Assembly: GCF_013375535.1 (NCBI RefSeq)
Contig: NZ_JABXJG010000001.1
Coordinates: 1,612,001-1,676,000 of the forward strand
Length of the DNA: 64,000 bases
Direction of reading: 5' to 3'
Origin: Sphingobium sp. 15-1
GTDB taxonomy: Bacteria > Pseudomonadota > Alphaproteobacteria > Sphingomonadales > Sphingomonadaceae
This document shows, piece by piece, positions 7,606 to 16,054 of this stretch. The notes under the pieces were generated by a model. That model was not told the DNA's origin and did not search any database. It saw only the letters and a program-made list of their open reading frames with translations. Within the stretch, counting starts at the first letter, position 1; each line of letters starts with the position of its first letter. The position numbers and the translations under genes are program-made.

Positions 7606-9951
7606 ATGAAAGAGCGGGAACTCAGGCTCGCACTGGTCTGCTATGGCGGGATCAGCCTGGCCGTCTACATGCACGGCATCACCAAGGAAATCTGGCATCT
7701 GGCCCGCGCCAGCCGGGCCTTTCACGACGGCGTACCGTCGGGCAACAGCAGCGAGGCGGTCTATCGCAGGCTGCTGGGGGATCTGGAAAAGGCCTGCGGC
7801 GTCAGATTGCGGGTGATGCCGGACATCATCGCCGGGGCCAGCGCGGGCGGCATCAACGGCATCTTCCTGGCGCAGGCGATAGAGACCGGCCAGTCGCTCG
7901 ACCCGCTGACCGACATGTGGCTGGACAATGCCGACGTCGAAAAGCTGCTGGACCCCGACGCCCGCCCGGCGCGGCGGCTCACCAAATTCTGGGCGACGCC
8001 GCTCGTCTGGATGGCGGCGCGGCATCCGGGCGATACGGTCGAGCGCACCGTCGCCCCCGACACGCGGGAGGAGGTGCGGCACAAGCTGTCGCACTTCATC
8101 CGCTCCCGCTGGTTCGAGCCGCCCTTTGGCGGCGAAGTGTTCACCGCCATGATTCTGGATGCCTTCGACGCGATGGAGGCGACCGGGCGCGGCCCGGCGC
8201 TGCTGCCCGCCGGTCATCCGCTGGACCTGTTCGTCACCGTCACCGATTTCGAGGGGCACCCGCAGAGCCTGAACCTCAACAGCCCGCCGCAGGTGGTGGA
8301 AACGGAGCATCGCCTGTCCATCGGCTTTCGCGCGCGCGGGCGAAGCGGGCGCAGTCTTGCCGATCCGGCCGAGCTGGTCTTCGCCGCCCGCGCCACTGCC
8401 AGCTTCCCCGGCGCCTTCCCTCCCTTCACCGTGCGCGAGCTGGACCGGGTACTGAAGCGCCGTCATCGCGCCTGGCCGACGCGGGACGCCTTTCTGGCGC
8501 GGACCCTGCCCCGCCACGCCGCCCAGGGACGCGCCGAGGATGCGGTGCTGATCGACGGATCGGTGCTGGCCAACGCCCCCTTCGCGCAGGCCATCGGCGC
8601 GCTCAAGAATCGGCCCTCCCGGCGGGAGGTCGACCGGCGATTCGTCTATATCGATCCCAAGCCCGGCCACCGGTCGATCCAGCTCAACCGGCAGGGCGAG
8701 GCGGAGGAGGCCCCTTCGGGCGAGGAGGCGCCGCTGCCCGGCTTCTTCCGCACCATCTTCGGCGCGCTGAGCGACATTCCCCGAGAACAGCCGATCCGCG
8801 ACAATCTGGAGGCGATCGACCGGCACAGCGCCCGCATCCGGCGCATGGTGCGCATATTGAACGCCTTGCGGCCGGGGATCGAGGCGGAGGTGGAGAACAC
8901 CATCGGCGGCATGCTGTTCCTCGACCGGCCCACGCCTGCCCGGCTTTCGGCCTGGCGCAGCAAGGCACAGCAGCGGGCGGCCAATTCCGCCGGTTTCGCC
9001 TTTCCCGCTTATGGACATCTGAAGCTCTCCGGCATCGTCGAGGATTTGGCCGACCTGCTGTTCCGCCTGAGCGGGGAGGAAAGCCCGTTGATGCGCGAAA
9101 GCTACCGCCAGGCGCTGTGGAGCCATGTGCGCGCGATCGGCGCGGACCGATTGACCGAGGATGTCGGCCCAGCCTCCGCCCCGGTCGGCTTCTTCCGCCA
9201 GCACGACCTGCCCTTCCGCATCCGCCGCCTGCGCTTCCTGGCGCGGCGACTGGCCGATACGCTGGAGGTGGAGGCGGCGGCGGACGATGCCGCCGTCCAG
9301 AAGATGCACGACGCCATCTACGCCGCCCTGTCCCATTATACCGAATGCGAGGGCATCGATTTCTACAATAATGGTACCGGGGGCGAGATCAAGGCCGCGG
9401 CGCGGGAAGTGCCCAGCGATCCCGGCGCCGCGCTGGAGGCGGTGGCGCGGTTGCGCGGCCTGCGCGAACGCGACGAAGCCGCCGACATGATGCTGGCCGA
9501 TGCTTTGGCGGCGCTGCCCAAGGCGGCGCGGCGGACGATGCTGCTCGCCTATCTCGGCTTTCCTTTCTACGACATCGCCACCCTGCCGCTGCTGCAAGGC
9601 CATGGTATGGACGAATATGATCCGGTCAAGGTCGACCGGATTTCGCCGGAAGATTGCGGCGCGATCCGGCCCGGCGGGGCGGAAGCGACGCTGAAAGGCA
9701 TTGAATTCAACAATTTCGGCGCCTTTTTCAGCCGCGCCTATCGCGAGAATGATTATCTCTGGGGGCGGCTCCATGGGGTGGAGCGGCTTCTGGATATCGT
9801 GATTTCGGCATTGCCCGCGGCAAGCCGTCTTTCGCAGGAGGCGGTGCATCAGTATAGGCGAACCGCTTTTCTGGCGATCCTCGATGAAGAAGAAGAGCGG
9901 CTGGACCATGTCGCTGATCTGATCGCCAGCTTGCGAGAGGAGATCGGGTGA
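7606..9951 (+). CDS. Patatin-like phospholipase (DUF3376 type)
   Basis: Serine-aspartate acyl hydrolase of the patatin superfamily, 781 aa. Elements visible: an N-terminal CYGGISLAVYMHG oxyanion-hole region; the nucleophile elbow GASAGG at residues 77-82 with Ser79; and the catalytic Asp in IDGS near residue 317. The long C-terminal part (about residues 330-781) matches the large patatin-like proteins with a DUF3376 extension found in alphaproteobacteria and actinobacteria. It has no signal peptide or transmembrane segment, so it is probably cytoplasmic or peripheral. The likely substrate is a phospholipid or other acyl ester, but none is proven. The downstream lipoprotein gene overlaps its stop codon by 4 bp (GTGA), so the two are probably co-translated. 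Confidence 0.88.
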   Translation: MKERELRLALVCYGGISLAVYMHGITKEIWHLARASRAFHDGVPSGNSSEAVYRRLLGDLEKACGVRLRVMPDIIAGASAGGINGIFLAQAIETGQSLDPLTDMWLDNADVEKLLDPDARPARRLTKFWATPLVWMAARHPGDTVERTVAPDTREEVRHKLSHFIRSRWFEPPFGGEVFTAMILDAFDAMEATGRGPALLPAGHPLDLFVTVTDFEGHPQSLNLNSPPQVVETEHRLSIGFRARGRSGRSLADPAELVFAARATASFPGAFPPFTVRELDRVLKRRHRAWPTRDAFLARTLPRHAAQGRAEDAVLIDGSVLANAPFAQAIGALKNRPSRREVDRRFVYIDPKPGHRSIQLNRQGEAEEAPSGEEAPLPGFFRTIFGALSDIPREQPIRDNLEAIDRHSARIRRMVRILNALRPGIEAEVENTIGGMLFLDRPTPARLSAWRSKAQQRAANSAGFAFPAYGHLKLSGIVEDLADLLFRLSGEESPLMRESYRQALWSHVRAIGADRLTEDVGPASAPVGFFRQHDLPFRIRRLRFLARRLADTLEVEAAADDAAVQKMHDAIYAALSHYTECEGIDFYNNGTGGEIKAAAREVPSDPGAALEAVARLRGLRERDEAADMMLADALAALPKAARRTMLLAYLGFPFYDIATLPLLQGHGMDEYDPVKVDRISPEDCGAIRPGGAEATLKGIEFNNFGAFFSRAYRENDYLWGRLHGVERLLDIVISALPAASRLSQEAVHQYRRTAFLAILDEEEERLDHVADLIASLREEIG

Positions 9952-10550
9952 GGGCAGGCCAGACGCTGTTTCCGATGATGCTGTTGGCGCTGCTGGCCGG
10001 TTGTGCCCCCGCGCCCGGCAAGCGGGCGAACGCGGAGGAAGGCACCACTCGGCAGCCCACCCTGTCCGATTCGTCCATGACGCAGGATGCGCCGCCGCCC
10101 CGCGAAGCGGCGGCCACGGCATCGGCACCCGCGATTCTGCCCGACATTGATCCCGCCCTTGCCGATATGCAGGCAGCGCGGGAGAAAGAACCAAAAGCCC
10201 CGCGTCCGGCATCCTCCGACCCGGTCCGGACCGCGCCGATCAAGCCCTCTCCCGTCGACATGCCGGCCCCTGTCCCGGACCTGCCGCCCGCCGACGGCGC
10301 GGCCGACGCCCGGCCTTTCCCCGATGAGGTGACCCGCTACATGGTCGACCGCGACAGTTGCGACCATTTCCGCGGCGAGGAAGCCTATGATGCCGAGCGG
10401 CTCGCCTATTTGCAGGAGAATATCGCGGAGCTGTGCACGGGCACCGACACCCGGCTGGCGCTGCTGCGGCAACTTTATGCCCATGATCCGGCGGTCATCT
10501 CCGCGCTCAGCGGCTATGACGAGCGGATCGAGGGGAATGCGTCACAATAG
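9948..10550 (+). CDS. Hypothetical lipoprotein
   Basis: Protein of 200 aa starting at GTG in a 4-bp GTGA overlap with the patatin stop codon. A lipoprotein signal is evident: hydrophobic [12 protein letters not shown] followed by Cys19 (lipobox LAGC). Residues about 25-115 are Pro/Ala-rich and probably disordered. The C-terminal 80 residues form a small conserved-looking domain with two cysteines ([10 protein letters not shown] and ELCTGTD) and the pattern LRQLYAHDP, predicted helical. I do not recognise the domain. Translational coupling suggests work with the patatin-like enzyme in the envelope; this is inference. The 3' end overlaps the convergent phhB gene by 9 bp. Confidence 0.75.
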   Translation: MRAGQTLFPMMLLALLAGCAPAPGKRANAEEGTTRQPTLSDSSMTQDAPPPREAAATASAPAILPDIDPALADMQAAREKEPKAPRPASSDPVRTAPIKPSPVDMPAPVPDLPPADGAADARPFPDEVTRYMVDRDSCDHFRGEEAYDAERLAYLQENIAELCTGTDTRLALLRQLYAHDPAVISALSGYDERIEGNASQ

Positions 10551-10829
10551 CGCGTCGATCTTGGCGGCAAGGTCGATGTCGCGGCGCGACAGGCCGCCTG
10601 CGTCATGGGTGGTCAGCGTGATGTCGACCCGGTTGTAGACGTTCGACCATTCGGGATGGTGATCCGCCTTTTCCGCGAGCAGCGCCACCTGCGTCATGAA
10701 GCCGAAGGCGGCAGTGAAGTCCCTGAAGGTGAAAAGGCGCCGGATGCCGTCCGGTTCCTGGACGGCCGCCCATTCGGGCAAATCCTTGAGCGCCAAAGCC
10801 CGTTCCTCTCCATCCAGTTTCGCGATCAT
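10542..10829 (-). CDS. phhB: 4a-hydroxytetrahydrobiopterin dehydratase (pterin carbinolamine dehydratase)
   Basis: Small enzyme (95 aa) that dehydrates 4a-hydroxytetrahydropterin, recycling the cofactor of aromatic amino acid hydroxylases. The family motif is clear: [20 protein letters not shown], with the catalytic His-His-x-x-Trp, then [14 protein letters not shown] chose ATG at 10829 ([11 protein letters not shown]) with AGGAA about 7 nt upstream; the frame extends to 10859. It converges with the lipoprotein gene (9-bp overlap). No phenylalanine hydroxylase lies nearby in this window, so its partner enzyme is elsewhere or absent. Confidence 0.93.
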   Translation of the reverse strand: MIAKLDGEERALALKDLPEWAAVQEPDGIRRLFTFRDFTAAFGFMTQVALLAEKADHHPEWSNVYNRVDITLTTHDAGGLSRRDIDLAAKIDALL

Positions 10830-10933
10830 CGTCTTTCCTGCCTTTGTCTCCGCCCTCATTCCAGCGGCATTAACCCATTTTCCGGTGCGTCGAGAGTTTG
10901 CAGACGATTCGGAACATGCTTTATGTCCTCCCT

Positions 10934-11341
10934 ATGGACGATGCCGGTCAACCACCCCGATTTGCGCCGACGCGCGAGGATATTGAAAGCTTGGCGCTGA
11001 AGGCGCTGTCGCGCCTGCCCGAACCGTTCCGGTCGCATCTTGCGAACGTCGTGCTGTTCGTGGAGGAATTTGCCGATCCGGCCATCCTCAAGGAGATGGA
11101 GATCGACGACCCCTTCGGCCTTACCGGCCTTTATTCCGGTCGGCCGGTGGGCGAAGCGGCGCAGACCGGCGACCTGCCGCCGACCGTGCATTTGTTCCGC
11201 CGCCCGCTGCTGGACGAATGGGTGGAAACCGGCGTGCCGCTCGACATGCTGATCACCCATGTGGTGGTGCATGAGATCGGCCATCATTTCGGCCTGTCCG
11301 ACCTCGACATGCATGTGCTGGAGGACATGGTCACCCTATGA
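10934..11341 (+). CDS. Zincin-like metallopeptidase family protein
   Basis: Small predicted zinc metalloprotease of the bacterial zincin-like family, about 135 aa. The active-site motif HEIGHHFG lies near the C-terminus, followed by LSDLDMHVLE. The preceding stretch LPEPFRSHLANVV...VEEFAD is the usual N-terminal half of this family. Start choice is uncertain: ATG at 10934 gives the typical length, while ATG at 10916 and TTG at 10898 are in frame. No good Shine-Dalgarno sequence separates them. The stop overlaps the ccmA start by 4 bp (ATGA), a gene order often seen in sphingomonads. The substrate is unknown. Confidence 0.82.
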   Translation: MDDAGQPPRFAPTREDIESLALKALSRLPEPFRSHLANVVLFVEEFADPAILKEMEIDDPFGLTGLYSGRPVGEAAQTGDLPPTVHLFRRPLLDEWVETGVPLDMLITHVVVHEIGHHFGLSDLDMHVLEDMVTL

Positions 11342-11946
11342 GCCGGGTGGGATTGCACCTGTCGGGCGTCGCCTGCGCGCGCGGCGGGCGGTTGCTGTTC
11401 CGCGGCGTCGACCTGGCGATGGAGCCGGGCGGCAGCGCGCTGCTGAAGGGGCCGAACGGCATCGGCAAGTCCAGCCTGATGCGCATCTGCGCAGGGCTGC
11501 TGCGCGCGTCGGCGGGGATGGTGGAGCGCCATGGCCAGGTCGCGCTGACCGACGAACGGCTGGCGCTGGACATGGAACAGCCGCTCGGCGCGGCGCTCGG
11601 TTTCTGGGCACGGCTGGATGCGGCGGCGCCAGGCGCGGTGGACGCGGCTTTGGCGGCAATGGCGCTGGAGCCGCTTCGCCAGGTGCCGGTGCGCATGCTG
11701 TCGACCGGGCAGCGCAAGCGGGCGGCGCTAGCGCGAGTGATGGCGGGCGGCGCGCCGATCTGGCTGCTGGACGAACCGGGCAATGGCCTGGACGACGCGG
11801 CGCTGGGACTGCTGGGCGAAGCGGTGGCGGCGCATCTGGAACGCGGCGGCATCGTGGTGGCGGCGTCGCACCAGCCGCTGCCGCTGGCAACGCCGGTGGT
11901 GCTTGCGATGCAGGACTATGTCGCGGCGGCGGAGGAGGAGGCGTGA
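11338..11946 (+). CDS. ccmA: Heme exporter ATP-binding protein CcmA
   Basis: ATPase subunit of the CcmABC(D) ABC complex of cytochrome c maturation (System I), which releases holo-CcmE for heme delivery in the periplasm. It is 202 aa, typical. Walker A is GPNGIGKSS (about residues 38-46), the ABC signature is LSTGQRKR, and Walker B is WLLDEPGNGLD with a following H-loop (ASHQ). The start ATG overlaps the upstream peptidase stop. The stop overlaps ccmB (GTGA), so the two subunits are coupled. ccmC and the rest of the ccm set are not next to it. Confidence 0.93.
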   Translation: MSRVGLHLSGVACARGGRLLFRGVDLAMEPGGSALLKGPNGIGKSSLMRICAGLLRASAGMVERHGQVALTDERLALDMEQPLGAALGFWARLDAAAPGAVDAALAAMALEPLRQVPVRMLSTGQRKRAALARVMAGGAPIWLLDEPGNGLDDAALGLLGEAVAAHLERGGIVVAASHQPLPLATPVVLAMQDYVAAAEEEA

Positions 11947-12590
11947 ACATCCTCCTGACGCTGGCGAGCCGGGATTTGCGGCAGGCCTGGCAATCCGCCG
12001 GACTGTGGCTGCCCGTCGCCTTCCTGCTGCTGGTCGCCAGCCTCTATCCCTTTGCCGTGGGGCCGGATGCGGCGCTGCTGCGGCGGACCGGCGGGGGGAT
12101 GCTGTGGATCGCGGCGCTGCTCGCCAGCCTTTTGCCGGTCGACCGGCTGGTGGCGCCGGACCGGGACGCAGGCGTGCTCGACCAGATCGCCCTGCGCGGG
12201 ATCGGGGAAGAGATGGTCGTGCTGGCGCGGCTGATCGCGCATTGGCTGGGCTTCGGCCCTGCGCTCATGATCGCCACCTTGCCCGCCGCCGCCCTGCTGA
12301 AGCTCGACGGGGCGACCATCGGCTTGCTGGAGGCGGGATTGCTGATCGGCACGCCCGCTTTGGCGGCGCTGGGGCTGCTGGTGGCGACGCTGACGGCGGG
12401 ATTGCGATCGAGCGGGGCGTTGGCGGGATTGTTGGCGCTGCCGCTGGCGGTGCCGCTGCTGATCTTCGGCGCGGGGACATTAGGCGACGGCAGCGGCGCG
12501 GCGCTCAAATTTCTGGGGGCGGCATCGCTGCTGCTGGTCGCGATCACGCCCTTTGCCGGAGGCGCGGCGATCCGGGCGGGACGGGAATAA
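11943..12590 (+). CDS. ccmB: Heme exporter membrane protein CcmB
   Basis: Membrane subunit partner of CcmA in cytochrome c maturation. GTG start at 11943 overlaps the ccmA stop (GTGA), giving 215 aa, the usual CcmB length. About six hydrophobic segments are visible. The N-terminal pattern SRDLRQAWQSAGLWLPVAFLL and the LDQIALRG region are typical of CcmB. The product is inner-membrane. After the stop comes a long perfect palindrome and then an unrelated transporter gene, so the ccm operon ends here. Confidence 0.9.
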   Translation: MNILLTLASRDLRQAWQSAGLWLPVAFLLLVASLYPFAVGPDAALLRRTGGGMLWIAALLASLLPVDRLVAPDRDAGVLDQIALRGIGEEMVVLARLIAHWLGFGPALMIATLPAAALLKLDGATIGLLEAGLLIGTPALAALGLLVATLTAGLRSSGALAGLLALPLAVPLLIFGAGTLGDGSGAALKFLGAASLLLVAITPFAGGAAIRAGRE

Positions 12591-12624
12591 GCGAGACGTG
12601 CGGACACGCCCGCCGGAGACATAA

Positions 12625-12726
12625 GACGCACCGTGCTCCTGCGCAGGCAGGAGCCCAGTTCAAAACGGTGCATTGACCCACAGGCGGTGGGACTGGGCTC
12701 CTGCCTGCGCAGGAGCACGGTGCGTC
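12625..12726. repeat. Perfect inverted repeat, GTGCTCCTGC family
   Basis: Two identical 35-bp arms (12625-12659 and 12692-12726) in inverted orientation with a 32-bp spacer. The core CTCCTGCGCAGGCAGGAG is itself partly palindromic. The same family occurs at 15133-15198, 60975-61061 and, inside a coding region, at 53230-53323. It sits between ccmB and the DMT transporter gene; it may end transcripts but has no clear T-tract. Confidence 0.9.
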
Positions 12727-12784
12727 AATTGGCAGCCATGGCCAAACCTCGACAGCCGGGCGCCGATAGGCCAAAGGCGCGACC

Positions 12785-13681
12785 ATGATCGCCGCTGTCG
12801 CCGCCCTTCTCTTCGTCCTCATCTGGTCGACCGGCTTCATCGTGGCGCGAGCCATGGTGCCGCATGCCGCGCCGGAGCTGATCCTTGCCATCCGACTGTC
12901 GCTGACGACGCTACTGTTGGCCGGAGCCGCGCTCTATGCGCAGCAGGCCCTGCCGCGCGGACGGCGGCTGGCGCTTCACCTCGCGGCGGGCGCGATGCTG
13001 CATGGCTTCTATCTGACGCTCAGTTGGTGGGCGGTGAACAACGGCATGCCCGCCGGGATCATGGCTCTGCTGGGCGCGCTCCAGCCGCTGGCGGTGGCGG
13101 TGGCGAGCGTCGCTTTCCTGGGCGACCGGTTGCCGACGCGCGCCTGGGGCGGGTTGGGAATCGCGATCATGGGGGTCGGCTGCGTGCTGCTTCCCGCGAT
13201 CGAACGGTCGGGCGCGGGGTCGATCGCGCTGTGGCCTGCATTTGCCGGAATGGTGGCCGTGCTGGGCATGGCGGGCGGCACGCTGATCCAGCGGGGCGCG
13301 ATCGCCGGGGACGGCATCGCGGTTTCAGGCGCGGTGCAGAATGCGGGCGGCGCGCTGGTCGCGCTGACAGCGGCGCTGATCGTGGGTGAATATCGTTGGG
13401 ACGGGAATCCCATCCTCTGGCTCGGCCTGGCCTGGTCCGTGCTGGTGCTGTCGGCGGGCGGGCTGTCGCTGCTGGTGTGGCTGGTGCGGCATCAGGGGCC
13501 GACGCGCATGTCGATGCTGTTGCTGCTGGTGCCGCCGCTCGCCGCCATCGAGGCTTGGGCCCTGTTCGGGGAGCGGCTGGGGCCGGTGCAGCTCATCGGC
13601 TTCGCGCTGGCGCTGGGCGGGGTGATGCTGGGGCGCTCCACCCGGCCGGCGCGCAATCAGGAAATCGCGGAACCGGCCTGA
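12785..13681 (+). CDS. EamA/DMT family transporter
   Basis: Drug/metabolite transporter superfamily permease of 298 aa with ten hydrophobic segments in two five-helix halves, the EamA arrangement. The N-terminus MIAAVAALLFVLIWSTGF carries the family pattern (FxWSTGFI), and the second half repeats it. The C-terminus is a short cytoplasmic tail (RSTRPARNQEIAEPA). Such proteins export or import small metabolites, and the substrate cannot be assigned. It ends 2 bp before the convergent chorismate mutase gene. Confidence 0.87.
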   Translation: MIAAVAALLFVLIWSTGFIVARAMVPHAAPELILAIRLSLTTLLLAGAALYAQQALPRGRRLALHLAAGAMLHGFYLTLSWWAVNNGMPAGIMALLGALQPLAVAVASVAFLGDRLPTRAWGGLGIAIMGVGCVLLPAIERSGAGSIALWPAFAGMVAVLGMAGGTLIQRGAIAGDGIAVSGAVQNAGGALVALTAALIVGEYRWDGNPILWLGLAWSVLVLSAGGLSLLVWLVRHQGPTRMSMLLLLVPPLAAIEAWALFGERLGPVQLIGFALALGGVMLGRSTRPARNQEIAEPA

Positions 13682-13683
13682 CC

Positions 13684-13968
13684 TCAAGCCTGATTTTCGC
13701 GCAACCTTTCATGGTGGCGGATCACCTCATCGATGATGAAGCGCAGGAATTTTTCCGTGAAATCGGGGTCCAGATTGGCGTCGGTCGCAAGTTGGCGCAG
13801 ACGCGCGATCTGGCGTTCCTCGCGCCCCGGATCGGCGGGCGGCAGATCGTGGGTCGCCTTGTGCTCCCCCACCGCCTGGGTGATCTTGAACCGCTCCGCC
13901 AGCATGAAGACCAGCGCCGCGTCGATATTGTCGATGCTCTCGCGATAGCGCTTCAAAGTCTCGTCCAC
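13684..13968 (-). CDS. Chorismate mutase (AroQ class)
   Basis: Monofunctional AroQ-type chorismate mutase of 94 aa, converting chorismate to prephenate for Phe and Tyr synthesis. The first helix carries LKRYRESIDNIDAALVFMLAERF, with the conserved R-x(2)-ID-x(2)-D-x(2)-LV-x-LL-x-ER pattern. Further on are VGEHKA (catalytic Lys region), DPGREERQI and FRFIIDE-like helix 3. A GTG start at 13968 is chosen because GGAGG lies 6 nt upstream; the longer open frame upstream does not resemble the family. It is divergent from the polyprenyl synthase gene, about 100 bp away. Confidence 0.92.
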   Translation of the reverse strand: MDETLKRYRESIDNIDAALVFMLAERFKITQAVGEHKATHDLPPADPGREERQIARLRQLATDANLDPDFTEKFLRFIIDEVIRHHERLRENQA

Positions 13969-14071
13969 TATGGTCCTCCGGTTATTCGAGGCGCTTTTTG
14001 CCGCTTCCGGGCGCCCGCGCAAGCTATTCCCGCTTGCCTTTAGCATTTCCCGCCGCCACATGGCGCTTGTC

Positions 14072-15100
14072 ATGACAGCATCCGCCACCGGCAATGTCCA
14101 TCCCATCGGCCGCGCCAGCAGCGCGCCTTCGCTCGCCCCCATGATGGCGCTGGTCGCTGAGGGCATGAACCAGGTGAATGCCGTTATCCTGGACCGGATG
14201 CAGTCGCGCATTCCGCTGATCCCGGAACTGGCCGGCCATCTGATCGCGGGCGGCGGCAAGCGGATGCGACCGATGCTGACCCTCGCCTGCGCCGATCTGG
14301 TGGGTTATGCCGGGTCGCGCCACTACAAGCTGGCCGCCGCGGTCGAATTCATCCACACCGCGACCCTGCTGCATGACGATGTGGTCGACGGGTCGGGGCT
14401 GCGCCGCGGCCGCAAGACCGCCAACATCATCTGGGGCAACAGCGCCAGCGTGCTGGTAGGCGATTTCCTCTTCTCCTGCTCTTTCGAGCTGATGGTGGAG
14501 GCGGAGTCGCTCAAGGTGCTGAAGATCCTCTCCAACGCCTCCGCCGTGATCGCGGAGGGCGAGGTCAACCAGCTCACCGCCCAGCGCAAGATCGACACCA
14601 GCGAAGAGCAATATCTCGACATCATCGGCGCCAAAACCGCCGCCCTGTTTGCCGCCGCGTGCCGGATTTCCGCCGTGGTGGCCGACCGCAACGAGGCGGA
14701 GGAGCAGGCGCTCGACGTCTATGGCCGCAATCTGGGCATCGCCTTCCAGCTCATCGACGACGCCATCGACTATGAGTCGGACGGCGCGACCATGGGCAAG
14801 GATGCGGGCGACGATTTCCGCGACGGCAAGGTGACGCTGCCGGTGATCCTGGCCTATGCGCGCGGTTCGGACGAGGAACGCAGCTTCTGGAAGCAGGCAA
14901 TCGCGGGCAACCGGGTGAGCGACGAAGACCTCGCTCATGCGACCGGCCTGCTGCGCAAGACCGGCGCGATTGCCGATACGCTGGCGCGGGCCCGGCATTA
15001 CGGCCAGCGGGCGATCGACGCGCTCGGCATGTTCGACAATGGCAAGGCCAAGGCAGCGCTGACCGAAGGGGTCGAGTTCGCGATTGCGCGAGCCTATTGA
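14072..15100 (+). CDS. Long-chain polyprenyl diphosphate synthase (octaprenyl/decaprenyl type)
   Basis: Trans-isoprenyl diphosphate synthase that makes the side chain of ubiquinone, 342 aa. GGGKRMRP at about residues 60-67 binds substrate. The first Asp-rich motif is HDDVVD (101-106) and the second is DDAID (229-233), both complete for Mg2+ binding. It resembles IspB-like enzymes; sphingomonads make ubiquinone-10, so decaprenyl synthase is the likely product length, but sequence alone does not settle chain length. Start ATG at 14072 (MTASATGNVHP) fits family N-termini; ATG at 14060 and an upstream extension to 13970 are possible. Confidence 0.9.
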   Translation: MTASATGNVHPIGRASSAPSLAPMMALVAEGMNQVNAVILDRMQSRIPLIPELAGHLIAGGGKRMRPMLTLACADLVGYAGSRHYKLAAAVEFIHTATLLHDDVVDGSGLRRGRKTANIIWGNSASVLVGDFLFSCSFELMVEAESLKVLKILSNASAVIAEGEVNQLTAQRKIDTSEEQYLDIIGAKTAALFAAACRISAVVADRNEAEEQALDVYGRNLGIAFQLIDDAIDYESDGATMGKDAGDDFRDGKVTLPVILAYARGSDEERSFWKQAIAGNRVSDEDLAHATGLLRKTGAIADTLARARHYGQRAIDALGMFDNGKAKAALTEGVEFAIARAY

Positions 15101-15132
15101 GGGTTTTGGCAGGCCAGTTCGTTTCAATTGTC

Positions 15133-15198
15133 GTGTTCCTGCGTAGGCAGGAACCCAGTCCCACCGCCTGAACTGGGCTCCTGCCTACGCAGGAGTAC
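15133..15198. repeat. Palindromic repeat, GTGCTCCTGC family
   Basis: Inverted arms of 27 bp (15133-15159 and 15172-15198) with a few mismatches and a 12-bp loop. It belongs to the same family as the 12625-12726 palindrome. It lies between the polyprenyl synthase gene and the TSUP gene. Confidence 0.85.
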
Positions 15199-15233
15199 GG
15201 TGCGCTTCATTCCGCCAAGACTGCCCGCCACCC

Positions 15234-16013
15234 ATGATCCCCTCCCCTGAAACCATCGCCTTCCTCATGGCCGCCGCGCTGATGGCGGGATGCATCGACG
15301 CGATGGCGGGCGGCGGCGGGCTGATCGCCCTGCCCGCCTTGCTCGCCGCCGGGATCCCGCCCGTACCAGCCGTCGCGACCAACAAGCTGCAATCCTCGCT
15401 CGGCACGTTCGGCGCCTGCATCGCCTATGCGCGGGCGGGACATATGGACCTCAAGGCCTATCGCTGGCCGCTGATCGCCGCCTTTGTCGGCTCGGCGGGC
15501 GGGGCATGGCTGTTGCAGCGGGTCGACCCGTCCATCCTCGCCGGACTGATGCCCGCGCTGCTGATCGCGCTGGCGGCCTATTTCACCTTTTCGCCCAAGA
15601 TCAGCGAAATGGACCGGCACCAGCGGGTCGGCATCGTGATCCTCAGCCTGCTGATCGGCGCGATCGGCTTTTATGACGGCTTTTTCGGGCCGGGCGCTGG
15701 GGCGTTCTACACCACTATATTCATCGCTTTAGGTGGCCTTGGCCTTGTCCGCGCAACGGCACAGACGAAGGCGGCCAATTTCGCCAGCAACCTGGCCGGG
15801 CTGCTCATCATGATCGTGGGCGAGCATGTGATCTGGATCGTCGGCCTCGCCATGGCGGTGGGCAGCATCACCGGCGGGCAGATCGGATCGCGCCTGGCGA
15901 TGCGCTTCGGCAGCCGGTTGATCCGGCCGCTGCTGATCGTCATGTCGCTGGCGCTCACCGCCAAGATGCTGCTGGATCCCAAGAACCCGATCCACGCGCT
16001 GCTGTTCGGCTGA
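15234..16013 (+). CDS. TSUP family transporter (TauE/SafE-like)
   Basis: Integral membrane permease of 259 aa in the TauE/SafE (sulfite/organosulfur exporter) family. It has about eight hydrophobic segments. The duplicated family motifs are visible: DAMAGGGGLIALPALL with VPAVATNKLQS in the first half, and GFYDGFFGPGAGAF with RATAQTKAANFASN in the second. Closest in pattern to the YfcA branch. The substrate is not known for most of this branch. The gene starts right after a palindromic repeat and is followed at about 40 bp by hrpB. Confidence 0.88.
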   Translation: MIPSPETIAFLMAAALMAGCIDAMAGGGGLIALPALLAAGIPPVPAVATNKLQSSLGTFGACIAYARAGHMDLKAYRWPLIAAFVGSAGGAWLLQRVDPSILAGLMPALLIALAAYFTFSPKISEMDRHQRVGIVILSLLIGAIGFYDGFFGPGAGAFYTTIFIALGGLGLVRATAQTKAANFASNLAGLLIMIVGEHVIWIVGLAMAVGSITGGQIGSRLAMRFGSRLIRPLLIVMSLALTAKMLLDPKNPIHALLFG

Positions 16014-16054
16014 ATCATTGCGTTGAGGCGCGAATGGCGCGAGAGGGGGCAGCG

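Noticed and set aside
7543..10212. An 889-codon minus-strand frame opposite the patatin gene
   Set aside because: The patatin frame carries catalytic motifs in the right order; the antisense frame has none.
11259..12590. A single 443-aa protein spanning the ccmA/ccmB region
   Set aside because: Only the last 215 residues are real (CcmB). The first part is an out-of-frame reading of ccmA.
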